Shown: in pieces, positions 51,636 through 61,970 of the stretch
Layout: every line of letters begins with the position of its first letter
How positions within the stretch are numbered: position 1 is the first letter of the stretch
Origin: Dinoroseobacter sp.
GTDB taxonomy: Bacteria; Pseudomonadota; Alphaproteobacteria; Rhodobacterales; Rhodobacteraceae
Length of the DNA: 64,000 nt
NCBI GenBank assembly: GCA_030066795.1
Contig: JASJAW010000019.1
Location: 62,001 to 126,000, forward strand
Reading direction: 5' to 3'
The notes under the pieces: generated by a model
The model's database searches: none
What the model saw: the letters and a program-made list of their open reading frames with translations, nothing else
Told to the model about the DNA's origin: nothing
Translations under genes and position numbers: made by a program

Positions 51636-51689
51636 TTTGCGCCTCGCGGGACCTGTGAGCGTGTCGGTGCAGTATGCCGATTGGGGCGC

Positions 51690-52646
51690 TCAGCGCAATC
51701 CAGACCGGCGAACAGCCCGATCGACCGCCGAGACAACATCGCTGGTCGCCGCGTGGTGGGGCATGTGACCGATGCCGGGCAAAAGGGTCAGTTCGGCGTT
51801 TGGAAGAAGTTCCGCCATCGGCTGCGCGTGTACAGCCGCTGGAACCGTGCCGTCGGCGGTGCCGTGCAGGATCTCAACGGGGACCTGCACCGTCGGATAG
51901 GCCTCGGACATCACGTTCAAATTGCGCTTCAGGCGATTGATTTGGCGTGCATTTTGCTGGACTGCGTCGCGGCGCAGTGCAAGATCGACGCCGATGTAGT
52001 CGATATAGCCTTCGGGTAGAGCGTCCGGGCGAAACAGGCGCGCACCGATACTATCCGCATCATCAATGTCGACTGAGTTTATAATCCAAGGCACCACCGT
52101 CGCTCCGCCGATGCTGCTTCCGGCGATGGAGTACCATGGTCCCAACCCGCCGGGCCACGGCATCGTCGCTCCGGACAGGCTGACCACACCCGCGACTTGG
52201 TCAGGTCGTTCCAACGCCCAGGCCATCGCAACTGAGCCGCCATAGGAATGTCCTAGGATAATGGCCTGATCGATCCCCAACTGGTCCAACACCGCGGACA
52301 TATGGCGTGCCTGCTCCTGAGGACTTTCGCCGCGTGGGTTGATTGGTTCCGAAAAACCAAGACCCGGGCGGTCGAACGCCAGCACCCGGTAACGGTTGTC
52401 CAGTTGATCTGCCAAATCAAATGTCATGTCACGCAGATTGCCCGACGCGCCATGCAGCAGAACAACCACAGTGCCGCGGCCTTTGTCTGTATAATGAACT
52501 TGCTTGCCGTTTACTTCAGCAAAGCTGCCAAGAGGTGGGGTGTCAAACCGCGCCACAGCCTCGGGTTGCGACGAGCTTGCGCACGCCGCAAGCGTAAGAA
52601 CCGCTGCAACCACGCCTGCTTTACGTGCCGATTTGTTCAAGGTCAT
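51690..52646 (-). CDS. Alpha/beta hydrolase, predicted lipoprotein
   Basis: A 318-aa esterase-like hydrolase with the nucleophile elbow GHSYGG, the oxyanion segment LLHGASGN, and the acid and histidine of the triad near HGTADGTVP and GIGHMPHH. The N-terminus has a lipobox (LTLAAC, Cys22), so the enzyme should be anchored in the inner or outer membrane on the periplasmic side. I set the start at MTLNKSARK; the longer frame reads through the metA end. This start lies inside metA, a 26-base overlap with no clear ribosome site, so translational coupling is likely. The substrate is unknown. Confidence 0.87.
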   Translation of the reverse strand: MTLNKSARKAGVVAAVLTLAACASSSQPEAVARFDTPPLGSFAEVNGKQVHYTDKGRGTVVVLLHGASGNLRDMTFDLADQLDNRYRVLAFDRPGLGFSEPINPRGESPQEQARHMSAVLDQLGIDQAIILGHSYGGSVAMAWALERPDQVAGVVSLSGATMPWPGGLGPWYSIAGSSIGGATVVPWIINSVDIDDADSIGARLFRPDALPEGYIDYIGVDLALRRDAVQQNARQINRLKRNLNVMSEAYPTVQVPVEILHGTADGTVPAAVHAQPMAELLPNAELTLLPGIGHMPHHAATSDVVSAVDRAVRRSGLR

Positions 52647-53538
52647 ATTGGGTGGTCTGGTAAATTTCGTTGATCCAGTTTCCATATAGAAGATGCGCAT
52701 GCGATCTCCAGCGGTTGAGGGGCTCCCTCGCAGGATCGTCATCGGGATAGTAGTTGTCGGGCACGTTGATGGGAGTGCCCTCGTCCATATCGCGATCGTA
52801 TTCTTCCTTCAGCGTGCCGCTGTCATACTCAAAGTGATTGAAGATATAGAGCGCGCGATGGGAGGGATCTTCCACAAGACAAGGTCCAACCCTATCGGAT
52901 CCCAGAAGCGTTCTGAGGGCAGGTTTGGCGCCGATCTCAGCCTGCTTCATCTCTGTCCATCGACTGACCGGAATAACGAAATCATCCGAAAACCCACGTA
53001 GGTAGGGCGAGGCCGGGGCCAGGTTCTGGTGCCGGAAACACCCGAACGCTTTATGGTCGAGCAGGTGCTTCTCAACTCCATGGAAATAATTGATCATTGC
53101 CATGCCGCCCCAGCAAACGCCGAAGGTGGAATGCACATGAGTCTGCGTCCAATCGAAAACCTCGGTCAATTCGCTCCAGTAGGTTACGTTTTCGAAAGGC
53201 AAGTGCTCGATGGGCGCACCGGTGATAATCAAGCCGTCGAACTTGCGGGTCTTAACGTCCTGAAACGGCTTGTAAAACGCTTCCATATGTTCGGCGGAGG
53301 TGTTGCGCGTTTCATGTTCCGTCATCCGGATCAGTGTCAGGTCGATTTGCAATGGCGTGGCGCCGATCAGCCGTGCGAACTGCGTCTCCGTCTGAATCTT
53401 TTTCGGCATGAGGTTAAGCAAGCCGATCTGCAATGGTCGGATGTCCTGACGCGCCGCTCGATCTTCGCCCATAACCATGACGCCCTCTTCGGTCAGCACG
53501 TCAAAGGCAGGCAGGGTTTCAGGGATCTTGATCGGCAT
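52621..53538 (-). CDS. metA: Homoserine O-acetyltransferase (MetA family)
   Basis: Activates homoserine for methionine synthesis. The 305-aa protein has the catalytic cysteine Cys142 (TFGVCWGG), His235 and Glu237 (NHFEYD). At position 111, where Gly directs E. coli MetA to succinyl-CoA and Glu directs others to acetyl-CoA, this protein has Glu (GAPIEHLPF), so acetyl-CoA is the likely donor. It overlaps the downstream lipoprotein hydrolase gene. No SAM riboswitch could be recognised upstream; the gap to the next gene is about 50 bases. Confidence 0.92.
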   Translation of the reverse strand: MPIKIPETLPAFDVLTEEGVMVMGEDRAARQDIRPLQIGLLNLMPKKIQTETQFARLIGATPLQIDLTLIRMTEHETRNTSAEHMEAFYKPFQDVKTRKFDGLIITGAPIEHLPFENVTYWSELTEVFDWTQTHVHSTFGVCWGGMAMINYFHGVEKHLLDHKAFGCFRHQNLAPASPYLRGFSDDFVIPVSRWTEMKQAEIGAKPALRTLLGSDRVGPCLVEDPSHRALYIFNHFEYDSGTLKEEYDRDMDEGTPINVPDNYYPDDDPAREPLNRWRSHAHLLYGNWINEIYQTTQYDLEQIGT

Positions 53539-53585
53539 AGTGTGGTCTTTCGTCTCTGCGAGCTCGGGCCTCGCAGGTAGTCACG

Positions 53586-54458
53586 TTACGCAGTTTTGCC
53601 AAGGGTGGACGCAATGAGGGCATCGAAGTCCTGCGCGTCACGCAACCCGGATATCTCGTCTGCCTCGACAGTTATGCCCCAATTGCGCGCCATGTTCGCG
53701 TAGCGCGGTTGACGGTGCGCAAGGGCTTGGGCGTATGTCCAACGGATGAAGGCGTCGGGATCGATCTCCGCTTCGCTCGCGCCTGTCTCGGCCATGTACT
53801 TGGTCCACATCTCCGCGAGAAACTCGGGCTGATAGGCCATGGGCTTGGGGTCACGGTCGAAACGGCGGATCAACTCCTCAGTATGGGCATCGTCGCCCTT
53901 CAGCCAGATCATCAACAGATGCTGCGAAAGCGTTGATAGCACGGGGTCGTTTGCGTTTTCGGGATCAACCCATTCGCAGATTGATCCTCCCGTGTCGCAA
54001 ACGAAATGTGGATAGCTGTAAAGCGCCTCGGCGCGCTCAATGAAATGGGGGGTGTCCATAAGCGCCGACAGTTCCGCCTGACGGAACAGAGCCTGCCTTC
54101 GGCGGTACTCTTCGAATGGCATGCCACCCTTGTCGACGCCGCCCGGTTTGCCGAGATAGGTAGAAACCGGCGCGAGATTGCTGAAGTTGATGTTGGAGCC
54201 AATATAAATCGAGTCCGACATAAGCAGATCGCGCAAGAACGGGTTTTTCATCGCCTCGCGTTTGAAATTGTCGACGATGTGCTCGCCCATGTAGCGCGTG
54301 CCAATACGGTAATCGATCGAGTAATGGAACCAATCACCATTTTCCCGCAACATGTTGGAGACGTGGGTTTTTCCCAAACCTGACATGCCAAATAGCAGTA
54401 CGCGCTTTTTCGGGGCCTCCAGCCACTCGGCTGCGGTCTCATAGGGTCTCGCAGCCAT
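53586..54458 (-). CDS. P-loop ATPase-like protein, conserved in Rhodobacterales
   Basis: About 290 aa. Walker A is GMSGLGKT (about residues 24-31), after a short conserved lead. The rest includes a GEHIVDNFKREAM segment, FVCDTGGSICEWVD (possible Walker B region) and MIWLKGDDAHTEELIRRF. It resembles small kinases of the AAA_33 or shikimate-kinase-like kind, but I know no assigned substrate. The chosen start has AAAGGC upstream; an ATG eight codons earlier is possible. It lies between metA and an EamA exporter on the same strand with short gaps, so a shared transcript is plausible. Confidence 0.75.
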   Translation of the reverse strand: MAARPYETAAEWLEAPKKRVLLFGMSGLGKTHVSNMLRENGDWFHYSIDYRIGTRYMGEHIVDNFKREAMKNPFLRDLLMSDSIYIGSNINFSNLAPVSTYLGKPGGVDKGGMPFEEYRRRQALFRQAELSALMDTPHFIERAEALYSYPHFVCDTGGSICEWVDPENANDPVLSTLSQHLLMIWLKGDDAHTEELIRRFDRDPKPMAYQPEFLAEMWTKYMAETGASEAEIDPDAFIRWTYAQALAHRQPRYANMARNWGITVEADEISGLRDAQDFDALIASTLGKTA

Positions 54459-54493
54459 CGGTCTGCCTTTCACACCGTCCATCGTTCACGGGT

Positions 54494-55402
54494 TCAAGCC
54501 GAAAGCAGGCGGCGGGTCAAGCGTCCATCCAGTACGATCAGGCCCAGCGCCAACAGTCCGAAGCCAAGAAAATCTGTGGCGGTCAGCGCTTCCCCGCGGA
54601 CAAGCGCCCCGAGTGTGATTGCCACCGGAACAACCAGCAGCGTACAGAGCAGCAAATTACCGGAGCCCGCCATAGCCAGTACGCGGTAGTACAGAAGATA
54701 CGCAAAAGCGGTCGCGATCAACGCATAGTAGGCGACAGCGAGATATGTGGAGGGGGACTGAGGCAGGCTGGGTCTGCCGTCCACGAGTAGTGCGACCGGA
54801 ACCATTATTACGGTTGATGCCACAAGCATACCCGTTGCTGCGATGGAGGGCGAAACATCCCGTAGCATCGCGCGCGCCCAGGCGCCTGCAAAGGCATAGG
54901 AGAGAGTGCCTGCCAGAACGGCGAGTTGTGCAACCGATGTGATGCTGAAATTGAGCAGGTTTTGTAAGCCGATTGCCGTCGTCACACCTGCAAACCCAAG
55001 CAGGACGCCAGCAAGCCTCCGGAAACTCAGGCGTTCGTCGGCGAAAAAGGCGGCCGCGACCAATACGGCGAAAATGGCGGTTGCAGCGTTCAGGATCGCG
55101 GTCAGGCCGACTGGAATGTAGAGCTGCCCCCACGCCATCAGTAAGAATGGGATTACGTTGTTCAGAAAGCCCATAACGGCGAATTTGATCCAAAGCTGAG
55201 GCGACTTAGGAAGTGTTACACCCCGCAGCCTCAGCCAGATCACAAGCGCCAGAGCCGCAAAGCCCACACGATAGGCGACCGAGGTGACAACCGTGATTTC
55301 GTCGAGGGCAGTACGAATGGCCAGAAAACTGCCGCCCCAGATGAGCGACAAGAGGCAGAGTTCGCCCGAGGCCCGCGGTGATATGAGTTTCTGCTCTGTC
55401 AT
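54494..55402 (-). CDS. EamA/DMT family transporter
   Basis: A 302-aa inner-membrane protein of ten helices made of two EamA repeats. The segment LIWGGSFLAIRTAL opens the first repeat and AGTLSYAFAGAWAR the second. Members export amino acids, nucleosides or other metabolites, usually by proton exchange; the solute here is unknown. It ends 35 bases before the P-loop gene on the same strand. A second EamA gene lies 1.3 kb upstream, beyond the porin gene. Confidence 0.88.
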   Translation of the reverse strand: MTEQKLISPRASGELCLLSLIWGGSFLAIRTALDEITVVTSVAYRVGFAALALVIWLRLRGVTLPKSPQLWIKFAVMGFLNNVIPFLLMAWGQLYIPVGLTAILNAATAIFAVLVAAAFFADERLSFRRLAGVLLGFAGVTTAIGLQNLLNFSITSVAQLAVLAGTLSYAFAGAWARAMLRDVSPSIAATGMLVASTVIMVPVALLVDGRPSLPQSPSTYLAVAYYALIATAFAYLLYYRVLAMAGSGNLLLCTLLVVPVAITLGALVRGEALTATDFLGFGLLALGLIVLDGRLTRRLLSA

Positions 55403-55452
55403 GGGGATGGTGGTAGATCAGGGACGCCATGCTAGCGATCCGAAACCTGCGC

Positions 55453-55484
55453 AAAGAAAAACCCCCGCCGAAACAGCGGGGGGT
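55453..55484 (-). terminator. Terminator of the FadL-type porin gene
   Basis: On the minus strand CCCCCGC pairs with GCGGGGG around a short loop and is followed by TTTTTCTTT. It lies directly past the stop of the outer-membrane protein gene and upstream of the EamA gene, which must therefore have its own promoter. Confidence 0.85.
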
Positions 55485-55504
55485 CCGTGAGCGTTGTCGC
55501 GAGG

Positions 55505-56653
55505 TCAGAAGTAATACCCGACCCGGATGCCATAGCTGATGGCTGTATTGTCCCGGAAATCAGAGATCGGCGTGCCGGGCGGTCCGAAGGGGCTTTGGGA
55601 AAGCGCATCGCCCAGCCAGCTGTACTCGATGCCTGCACTGATCTTCATCTTTTCCTGAGGCGTATAGGTGACGCCAATACCAACCCCGGTGCGCCCATCT
55701 ACAGGGCCAAGGTTGCCGAAGATGTCACCACTGTCGGGTTCATAGATGAACGTTAATGCGCCGGACCATTCGTCGGTGAAACGGCGGCCAACCCCAATCC
55801 GGTAGGTGATTGTGTCGCTTTGGTACGAGGCAAGCGGATAGCTGAACCCACCAGAAGCAGTTTGGATTAGAATATCATAGATATCCGGGTTGATCGAAAA
55901 CTCACTCCAGTCGACCCACCGAATAGACCCGAATACCAGAGTGTCTTCCGCAACACCCGTCTGGAAATCAAGATTGACAGACTGTGGGATCGTCGTGTCG
56001 AACGTGGTGTTGATAGGAGCGCCGCCGGCAATGAGGGGCGTTGACTCCGTCGCACTGAAAGTGTGGTCAATCGCCGAGTTGTAGGTCAGGGCGACCCGCA
56101 ATGCGATCTCCGGTTTCTCGTAGGCAATACCAAGGGTATACCCGTATTCCCTGTCGTTGTTCGTCGAGAGGTTATAGTTGGTTGATGCGAGGAATACCTC
56201 TCCTTCGACCTGCTGGGCGCGAAGTCCGCCGATAACACTTATCCCGTTGTCGAACGTATATTTCAGGTAGCCCGTCAGCGCCGTCGAGTCGAGGTCGGCA
56301 ACAGTGCCTGCAAACGGATGCCCGGTGCCCACTGGGTACCCAATGGTGGCTCCGATTGGATTGTCGATTTTGAACCCGAGGACAAGATTGTCCGTCAGGT
56401 CTTGCTTGTAGGCTGCCGTACCGACATTCTCGCCGCCGAGAATATCACCTGTATTGCGGCCGGTGGCTGGCGGAGTGACGCCAACCCCACTTACGTCAGG
56501 ATTAATGCGACCGAAGCCAATTTCCGCGTAGGTGCCTTCTTCAAACAGGAAGTCGATGCCTTGATTGGAACGCTCAACGCCCCCGGCATGTGCGGCACTG
56601 GCCACAGCAATCGTTGCCGCCCCTCCGGCCAAAGTCCGATGTAGTTTCGTCAT
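55505..56653 (-). CDS. OmpP1/FadL/TodX family outer-membrane protein
   Basis: A 382-aa outer-membrane beta barrel for hydrophobic compounds such as long-chain fatty acids or aromatics. A signal peptide ends near HAGGVERS, and mature residues open with the plug region (SNQGIDFLFEEGTYAEIGF). Many alternating strands follow, and the chain ends in aromatic YGIRVGYYF, the usual C-terminal signal for barrel insertion. It is shorter than E. coli FadL but close to alphaproteobacterial members. A strong terminator follows, so it is probably a single-gene unit. Confidence 0.9.
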   Translation of the reverse strand: MTKLHRTLAGGAATIAVASAAHAGGVERSNQGIDFLFEEGTYAEIGFGRINPDVSGVGVTPPATGRNTGDILGGENVGTAAYKQDLTDNLVLGFKIDNPIGATIGYPVGTGHPFAGTVADLDSTALTGYLKYTFDNGISVIGGLRAQQVEGEVFLASTNYNLSTNNDREYGYTLGIAYEKPEIALRVALTYNSAIDHTFSATESTPLIAGGAPINTTFDTTIPQSVNLDFQTGVAEDTLVFGSIRWVDWSEFSINPDIYDILIQTASGGFSYPLASYQSDTITYRIGVGRRFTDEWSGALTFIYEPDSGDIFGNLGPVDGRTGVGIGVTYTPQEKMKISAGIEYSWLGDALSQSPFGPPGTPISDFRDNTAISYGIRVGYYF

Positions 56654-56745
56654 GGTTTAAATATCCCCTGTACTCGCGTCGTTCAGTGCGCGGTAGGGCG
56701 GACGCTATGCCGATAAAAAAAATATCGTCAACTTGTAACGCGGCG

Positions 56746-57657
56746 TCAAAGCGCTTTTACCTTAGGTTTTTTACGGTTTTCTGCGAAAAGATTCACACCG
56801 TTGCCGGATAGGATCAGTACACTTCCAAGTACAATAAGCCAGGTTATCGGCTCATCGTAGAAGACAAGCCCGATCAATGCGAGCGCAGGCAGTCGCAGAA
56901 AGTCCATCGGCATGACAATCGTTGCCGGCGCCACAGACAACGCCGTTGTCAGGCAGAAATGCGCGGTCAGACCGGCGATTGCCACGGCCAATAGCCAAGG
57001 CAGCGTTTGTAGACTGGGCAGCGTAATGGTCCCATCCGAAAACACTGCGATTAGCCCGAACAATGCCTGTAGCGAGGTCAGCCAAAACAGGATCGACGTA
57101 ATGCTCTCGAAACGGGTCAGGATCTTAGTGTAAATCGCGGTGATCGCGAAGCAGATCGCAGAGGCCGCGGCCGCCATCAATCCCGGGCTAAGGCCGCTGA
57201 TCTTTGGCTGGGCAACCATCATCACTCCGATAAATCCCAAACAGGCCGCGAACGTGCGCACGCGGGTCAATCGCTCCCCGAGAAAGATCGGCGCCAGCAA
57301 CGCGACCCAAAGTGGCGAGGTGAACTCGAGCGCGATCACTTGGGCCAGAGGTGCCACGGCGACAGCGAAAAACCACAGATTCTGACCAGTAAAATGAAAA
57401 ACATTACGTGCCACATGAGTCTTGAAACGCGTCGTACGGATTTGTGCGACGGTCCCTGCAAAAGCAGCAACGAGCAGCACGATAACGAGACCGATCAAGG
57501 ACCGGAACAGCATGATCTCGAAAGTGTCGTGGCTTTGGTACAGATTGCGACCTGCAATCGCCATGGTGGAAAAGCTGGCAATCGCACCGAGCATCCAGAC
57601 CGCCGCCAGACCCGTCCGGACCGGCGCAGTGGCAGATTGGCTGGGTGTTGCTGTCAT
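56746..57657 (-). CDS. EamA/DMT family transporter
   Basis: A 303-aa ten-helix exporter of the EamA type with two repeats (VWMLGAIASFSTMAIAGR at the first, AAAASAICFAITAIYTK at the second). Similar proteins include riboflavin and S-adenosylmethionine carriers, so the solute is open. The ATG chosen begins MTATPSQS; ribosome sites nearby are weak and an ATT four codons earlier is not credible. It is unrelated in detail to the other EamA gene in the window and is not in an obvious operon. Confidence 0.87.
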   Translation of the reverse strand: MTATPSQSATAPVRTGLAAVWMLGAIASFSTMAIAGRNLYQSHDTFEIMLFRSLIGLVIVLLVAAFAGTVAQIRTTRFKTHVARNVFHFTGQNLWFFAVAVAPLAQVIALEFTSPLWVALLAPIFLGERLTRVRTFAACLGFIGVMMVAQPKISGLSPGLMAAAASAICFAITAIYTKILTRFESITSILFWLTSLQALFGLIAVFSDGTITLPSLQTLPWLLAVAIAGLTAHFCLTTALSVAPATIVMPMDFLRLPALALIGLVFYDEPITWLIVLGSVLILSGNGVNLFAENRKKPKVKAL

Positions 57658-57796
57658 TCTTGCAATCAACGCTATCCGAAAATGACTGCGTCTGCGCCAT
57701 CGGTTTTAACGGGCCGATCGGGCTCGGTTCCTATGCGCAGCAGGGCCCGGCTTGCCGTAATGCTCTTGGGCAGGTGCGCAGCTCTATCGCTCAAGT

Positions 57797-58177
57797 TCAT
57801 TCCGCCACCGTGCAGCATCCTGTTCTCAGGGTCGACTGGTGTGCTGCTGTTCGCAGTATAAGGCGCAGCGGAAATATGCCACCGAGCGAGGTCTCGCAGG
57901 CCTCTTCGGTTACAATTGCCTCATAGCGCTGTCCGTCATGTTCAAATCGAGCCGTCCAGACTGCGGTCTGCTCGGGTGTTTCTGCCAACTGCAGTCCGTT
58001 GATCAGCGTGCGCGCACTCGCCTCTCGCCAGATCGCCACCGGTCCCAAGAGGTCAAGGCCCCAATGGGCGCCGTCGGTATCGGTGTCGCAGCTCAGAGGC
58101 GGTATCGCTTTGGCCTGAACAGGCGTGCAAAGCACAACTACGACCAACACGGCCCGCATCCGCAAGAGCCACGGCAT
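57797..58177 (-). CDS. Exported small protein, COG3650-like
   Basis: About 126 aa with a signal peptide (LVVVVLCTPVQAKA). The mature part has paired cysteines (LSCDTDTDG near the start, TEEACETSLGG, then GCC near the end), which resembles the uncharacterised COG3650 pattern of a cysteine, an aromatic pair and a closing GCC motif. The start is uncertain: several ATGs precede the signal. It lies 35 bases past the start side of guaA on the same strand, in the 3' direction, so it may be read from the guaA transcript. Function unknown. Confidence 0.6.
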   Translation of the reverse strand: MPWLLRMRAVLVVVVLCTPVQAKAIPPLSCDTDTDGAHWGLDLLGPVAIWREASARTLINGLQLAETPEQTAVWTARFEHDGQRYEAIVTEEACETSLGGIFPLRLILRTAAHQSTLRTGCCTVAE

Positions 58178-58212
58178 GCGACAGCCGCGCACGCGAGACA
58201 TGCGCAGGCCGT

Positions 58213-59775
<1,563 letters not shown>

Positions 59776-59916
59776 GGCGCCCGTTTACGAGCGAGGAGCC
59801 CTCCGTGCAAGTAGATGCCACCGCTCCATGTCGTTTTCGCGCCCCAAGCGCCGCAAAATGCAGGCGCTCAGTATAGCGGGCCGGATAGAGCTAGAAGGGC
59901 AGTTTAGGAGGGGCGC

Positions 59917-61464
59917 ATGCAGGATCAGGTCCGAACTGAGCGACGGCGCAGGAGTGGGGGCGGTGCGTCCCGTCGGGCCGCGCGCACCGCTTTTCAGCTC
60001 AAGGCAGCTCCTGTTCTTCAGCGCAGCTTGCCGGAAATGACGTTGTTGTCCGACGAGGCGCTCGAAATTATCGAATCCAACGCAGAAACGGTTCTCGAAG
60101 AGATCGGGGTTACCTTTTCAGATAACACAAAAGCGCTTGAGCGGTGGCGCAACGCTGGCGCGGATGTTCAGGGAGACCGCGTGCATATTCCGCGTGGGTT
60201 GGCCCGCCAGCTCTGCGCGACTGCCCCAGCGCAGTTTACGCAAGTCGCGCGCAATCAGGACCGTTCGGTGGGAATTGGCGGTAGGGGTGCCGTTTTCGCG
60301 CCGGTTTACGGTCCGCCCTTTGTGCGCGACCTCGAGGGCAATCGTCGCTACGCGACTATGGCGGATTTCGAAGATTTCGTGAAACTTGCCTATCTCAGCC
60401 CGTGGCTGCACCATTCTGGTGGAACGGTGTGCGAGCCTACAGATGTGCCGGTGAACAAGCGGCATCTCGACATGCTCTTTGCTCATATGCGGTTGAGCGA
60501 CAAACCCTTCATGGGCGCAGTGACCGAGCCATCGCGCGCCCGCGACAGTGTCGAGATGTGCGAAATTCTGTTTGGGACGAAGACCGTGGCAGCGGGTCCG
60601 GTGATGACCTCGCTCATCAACATCAATTCGCCTTTGACATTCGATGCCGCGATGATGGGTGCGCTGGAAGTCTACGCGGAAGCAAATCAGGCCTGCATCG
60701 TGTCGCCCTTCATCGTAGGCGGTGCAATGGCGCCCGTAACGGTGCCAGGTGTTCTCACCCAAGTGCTGGCTGAGGTGCTGGCCGGAGTGGCCTATGCGCA
60801 GCTTATTCGCCCGGGTGCTCCGGTGATTTTCGGGGCTTTTGTCACGTCCATCGACATGAATTCCGGGGCTCCTACGTTCGGAACGCCAGAAACGGCGCAA
60901 ATCACGTGGGGCGCGGGCCAGCTTGCCCGGCGACTGGGATTGCCTTATCGATCCGGCGGCGGGTTCACGGGGGCAAAACTGCCGGATGCCCAAGCAGGAT
61001 ATGAAAGCGCGAATTCGCTTAATTCCGGGCTCTTGGCAGGCGTGAATTTCATGTTGCATTCCTGCGGCTGGCTCGAAGGCGGGTTGGTGGCGAGCTTGGA
61101 GAAATTCGTACTCGACAGTGACCAGTTGGGTGCCTTGCACAAACTGGCCACGCCAATCGCAGTGGATGAAAACGGACTGGCCCTGTCTGCAATGCAGGAA
61201 GTCGGGCCTGGCGGTCACTATCTTGGGTGTGCTCATACTCAGGCCAATTACGAGTCTGCGTTTTGGCGTTCCGATGTTCTTGACTATCAATCGTTTGAGG
61301 CATGGCGTGATGCTGGTGGCTACGATACGCAATCACTAGCAGCACAACGTGTGCGCTATTTGCTCGAACAGTATGAGCCACCGGCTCTTGATCCAGCTAT
61401 CGCTGAAGACCTGCGAGACTATATCGATCGAAAAAAGGCGTCCTTGCCGGACGCCTTGGAATAA
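59917..61464 (+). CDS. Trimethylamine methyltransferase (MttB) superfamily protein, non-pyrrolysine
   Basis: A 515-aa TIM-barrel methyltransferase of the MttB family. Family segments include LSDEALEIIESNAETVLEEIGV near the start, AYLSPWLHHSGGTVCEPTDVP, and VGPGGHYLGCAHTQANY near the end. The frame has no internal amber codon, so it is not the archaeal pyrrolysine enzyme; characterised non-pyrrolysine members demethylate glycine betaine, proline betaine or carnitine and pass the methyl group to a corrinoid protein. No corrinoid protein or reductive activator is encoded in this window. GGAGGGG precedes the ATG. The 3' end of the gene contains a hairpin that seems to terminate the opposite gene. 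Confidence 0.9.
   Translation: MQDQVRTERRRRSGGGASRRAARTAFQLKAAPVLQRSLPEMTLLSDEALEIIESNAETVLEEIGVTFSDNTKALERWRNAGADVQGDRVHIPRGLARQLCATAPAQFTQVARNQDRSVGIGGRGAVFAPVYGPPFVRDLEGNRRYATMADFEDFVKLAYLSPWLHHSGGTVCEPTDVPVNKRHLDMLFAHMRLSDKPFMGAVTEPSRARDSVEMCEILFGTKTVAAGPVMTSLININSPLTFDAAMMGALEVYAEANQACIVSPFIVGGAMAPVTVPGVLTQVLAEVLAGVAYAQLIRPGAPVIFGAFVTSIDMNSGAPTFGTPETAQITWGAGQLARRLGLPYRSGGGFTGAKLPDAQAGYESANSLNSGLLAGVNFMLHSCGWLEGGLVASLEKFVLDSDQLGALHKLATPIAVDENGLALSAMQEVGPGGHYLGCAHTQANYESAFWRSDVLDYQSFEAWRDAGGYDTQSLAAQRVRYLLEQYEPPALDPAIAEDLRDYIDRKKASLPDALE
61431..61457 (-). terminator. Terminator of the DUF6477 gene, inside the MttB-like coding region
   Basis: AAGGCGTCC pairs with GGACGCCTT around a five-base loop; on the minus strand six T lie at and past the stem foot. 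The stem is part of the last codons of the convergent methyltransferase gene. Confidence 0.75.
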
Positions 61465-61487
61465 AGACCTTTCTCCAGTCAGCGAAA

Positions 61488-61778
61488 TTAGTTGGATTGC
61501 GTTTCTGGCAAAAGGCGTATCTCGCCCATTATCGCCGCGAGAACCTCTATGTGGCGCGCGACCGAGTAGGTTCCATATCCTTCCAGTCGGTTGCTCTCAA
61601 GCGTCTCTTCTATGGCCATGAGGGAGGTCAGTGCCTTCTGAGGTGAGGGGGCTTTCGGCTCGCGGGTAAGACGTTTGAGATCGCGCTCACGGTTGTATTC
61701 GTAAAGCCCATACCGTGCAGCGCGCATCAGTGTTTGCGGACGGCGGATAGAGTGCAAAGCGGTGAGCAGGCGAGACAT
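61488..61778 (-). CDS. DUF6477 family protein
   Basis: A 96-aa basic, helical protein of a family seen in Rhodobacterales. Recognisable parts are LRPQ-like RRPQTLMRAARYGLYEYNRERDL (shown in part: RRPQTLMRAARYGLYEY) and a helix ending in MGEIRLLPE. GGAGTTT lies before the ATG. It is divergent from the DUF6456 gene; I recall this pair together in related genomes. No enzyme motif or membrane segment is visible. Function unknown. Confidence 0.75.
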   Translation of the reverse strand: MSRLLTALHSIRRPQTLMRAARYGLYEYNRERDLKRLTREPKAPSPQKALTSLMAIEETLESNRLEGYGTYSVARHIEVLAAIMGEIRLLPETQSN

Positions 61779-61908
61779 AGGAAACTCCGTTTGGTTACGC
61801 CTTTACGCAAACACAACCTGAGCGTGTGTTGCGTTCTCCCAAAACCCCCGCTCGCTGCGCACGCTCCTTCTTAAATGTTTACGCAAATTCTTTGCAGACA
61901 AGGGTCAT

Positions 61909-61923
61909 TTAACCTTCGGGTAA
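61909..61923. promoter_or_regulatory. Possible CtrA-type box between DUF6477 and DUF6456
   Basis: TTAA-N7-GTAA differs by one base from the CtrA consensus TTAA-N7-TTAA and lies 47 bases before the DUF6456 start. Single near-matches are common by chance, so this is tentative. Confidence 0.3.
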
Positions 61924-61970
61924 CAAACACAACCCTAGGTTGTTTTGGGACTCAGTAACAGGAGGAAACC

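Noticed and set aside
60118..61332. 404-codon open frame on the minus strand
   Set aside because: It lies fully antisense to the MttB-like gene, has no signal, domain or family pattern, and its openness follows from GC-rich codon bias.
59917..61464. Pyrrolysine-containing trimethylamine methyltransferase
   Set aside because: The frame is continuous with no in-frame TAG, so the product is a non-pyrrolysine family member.
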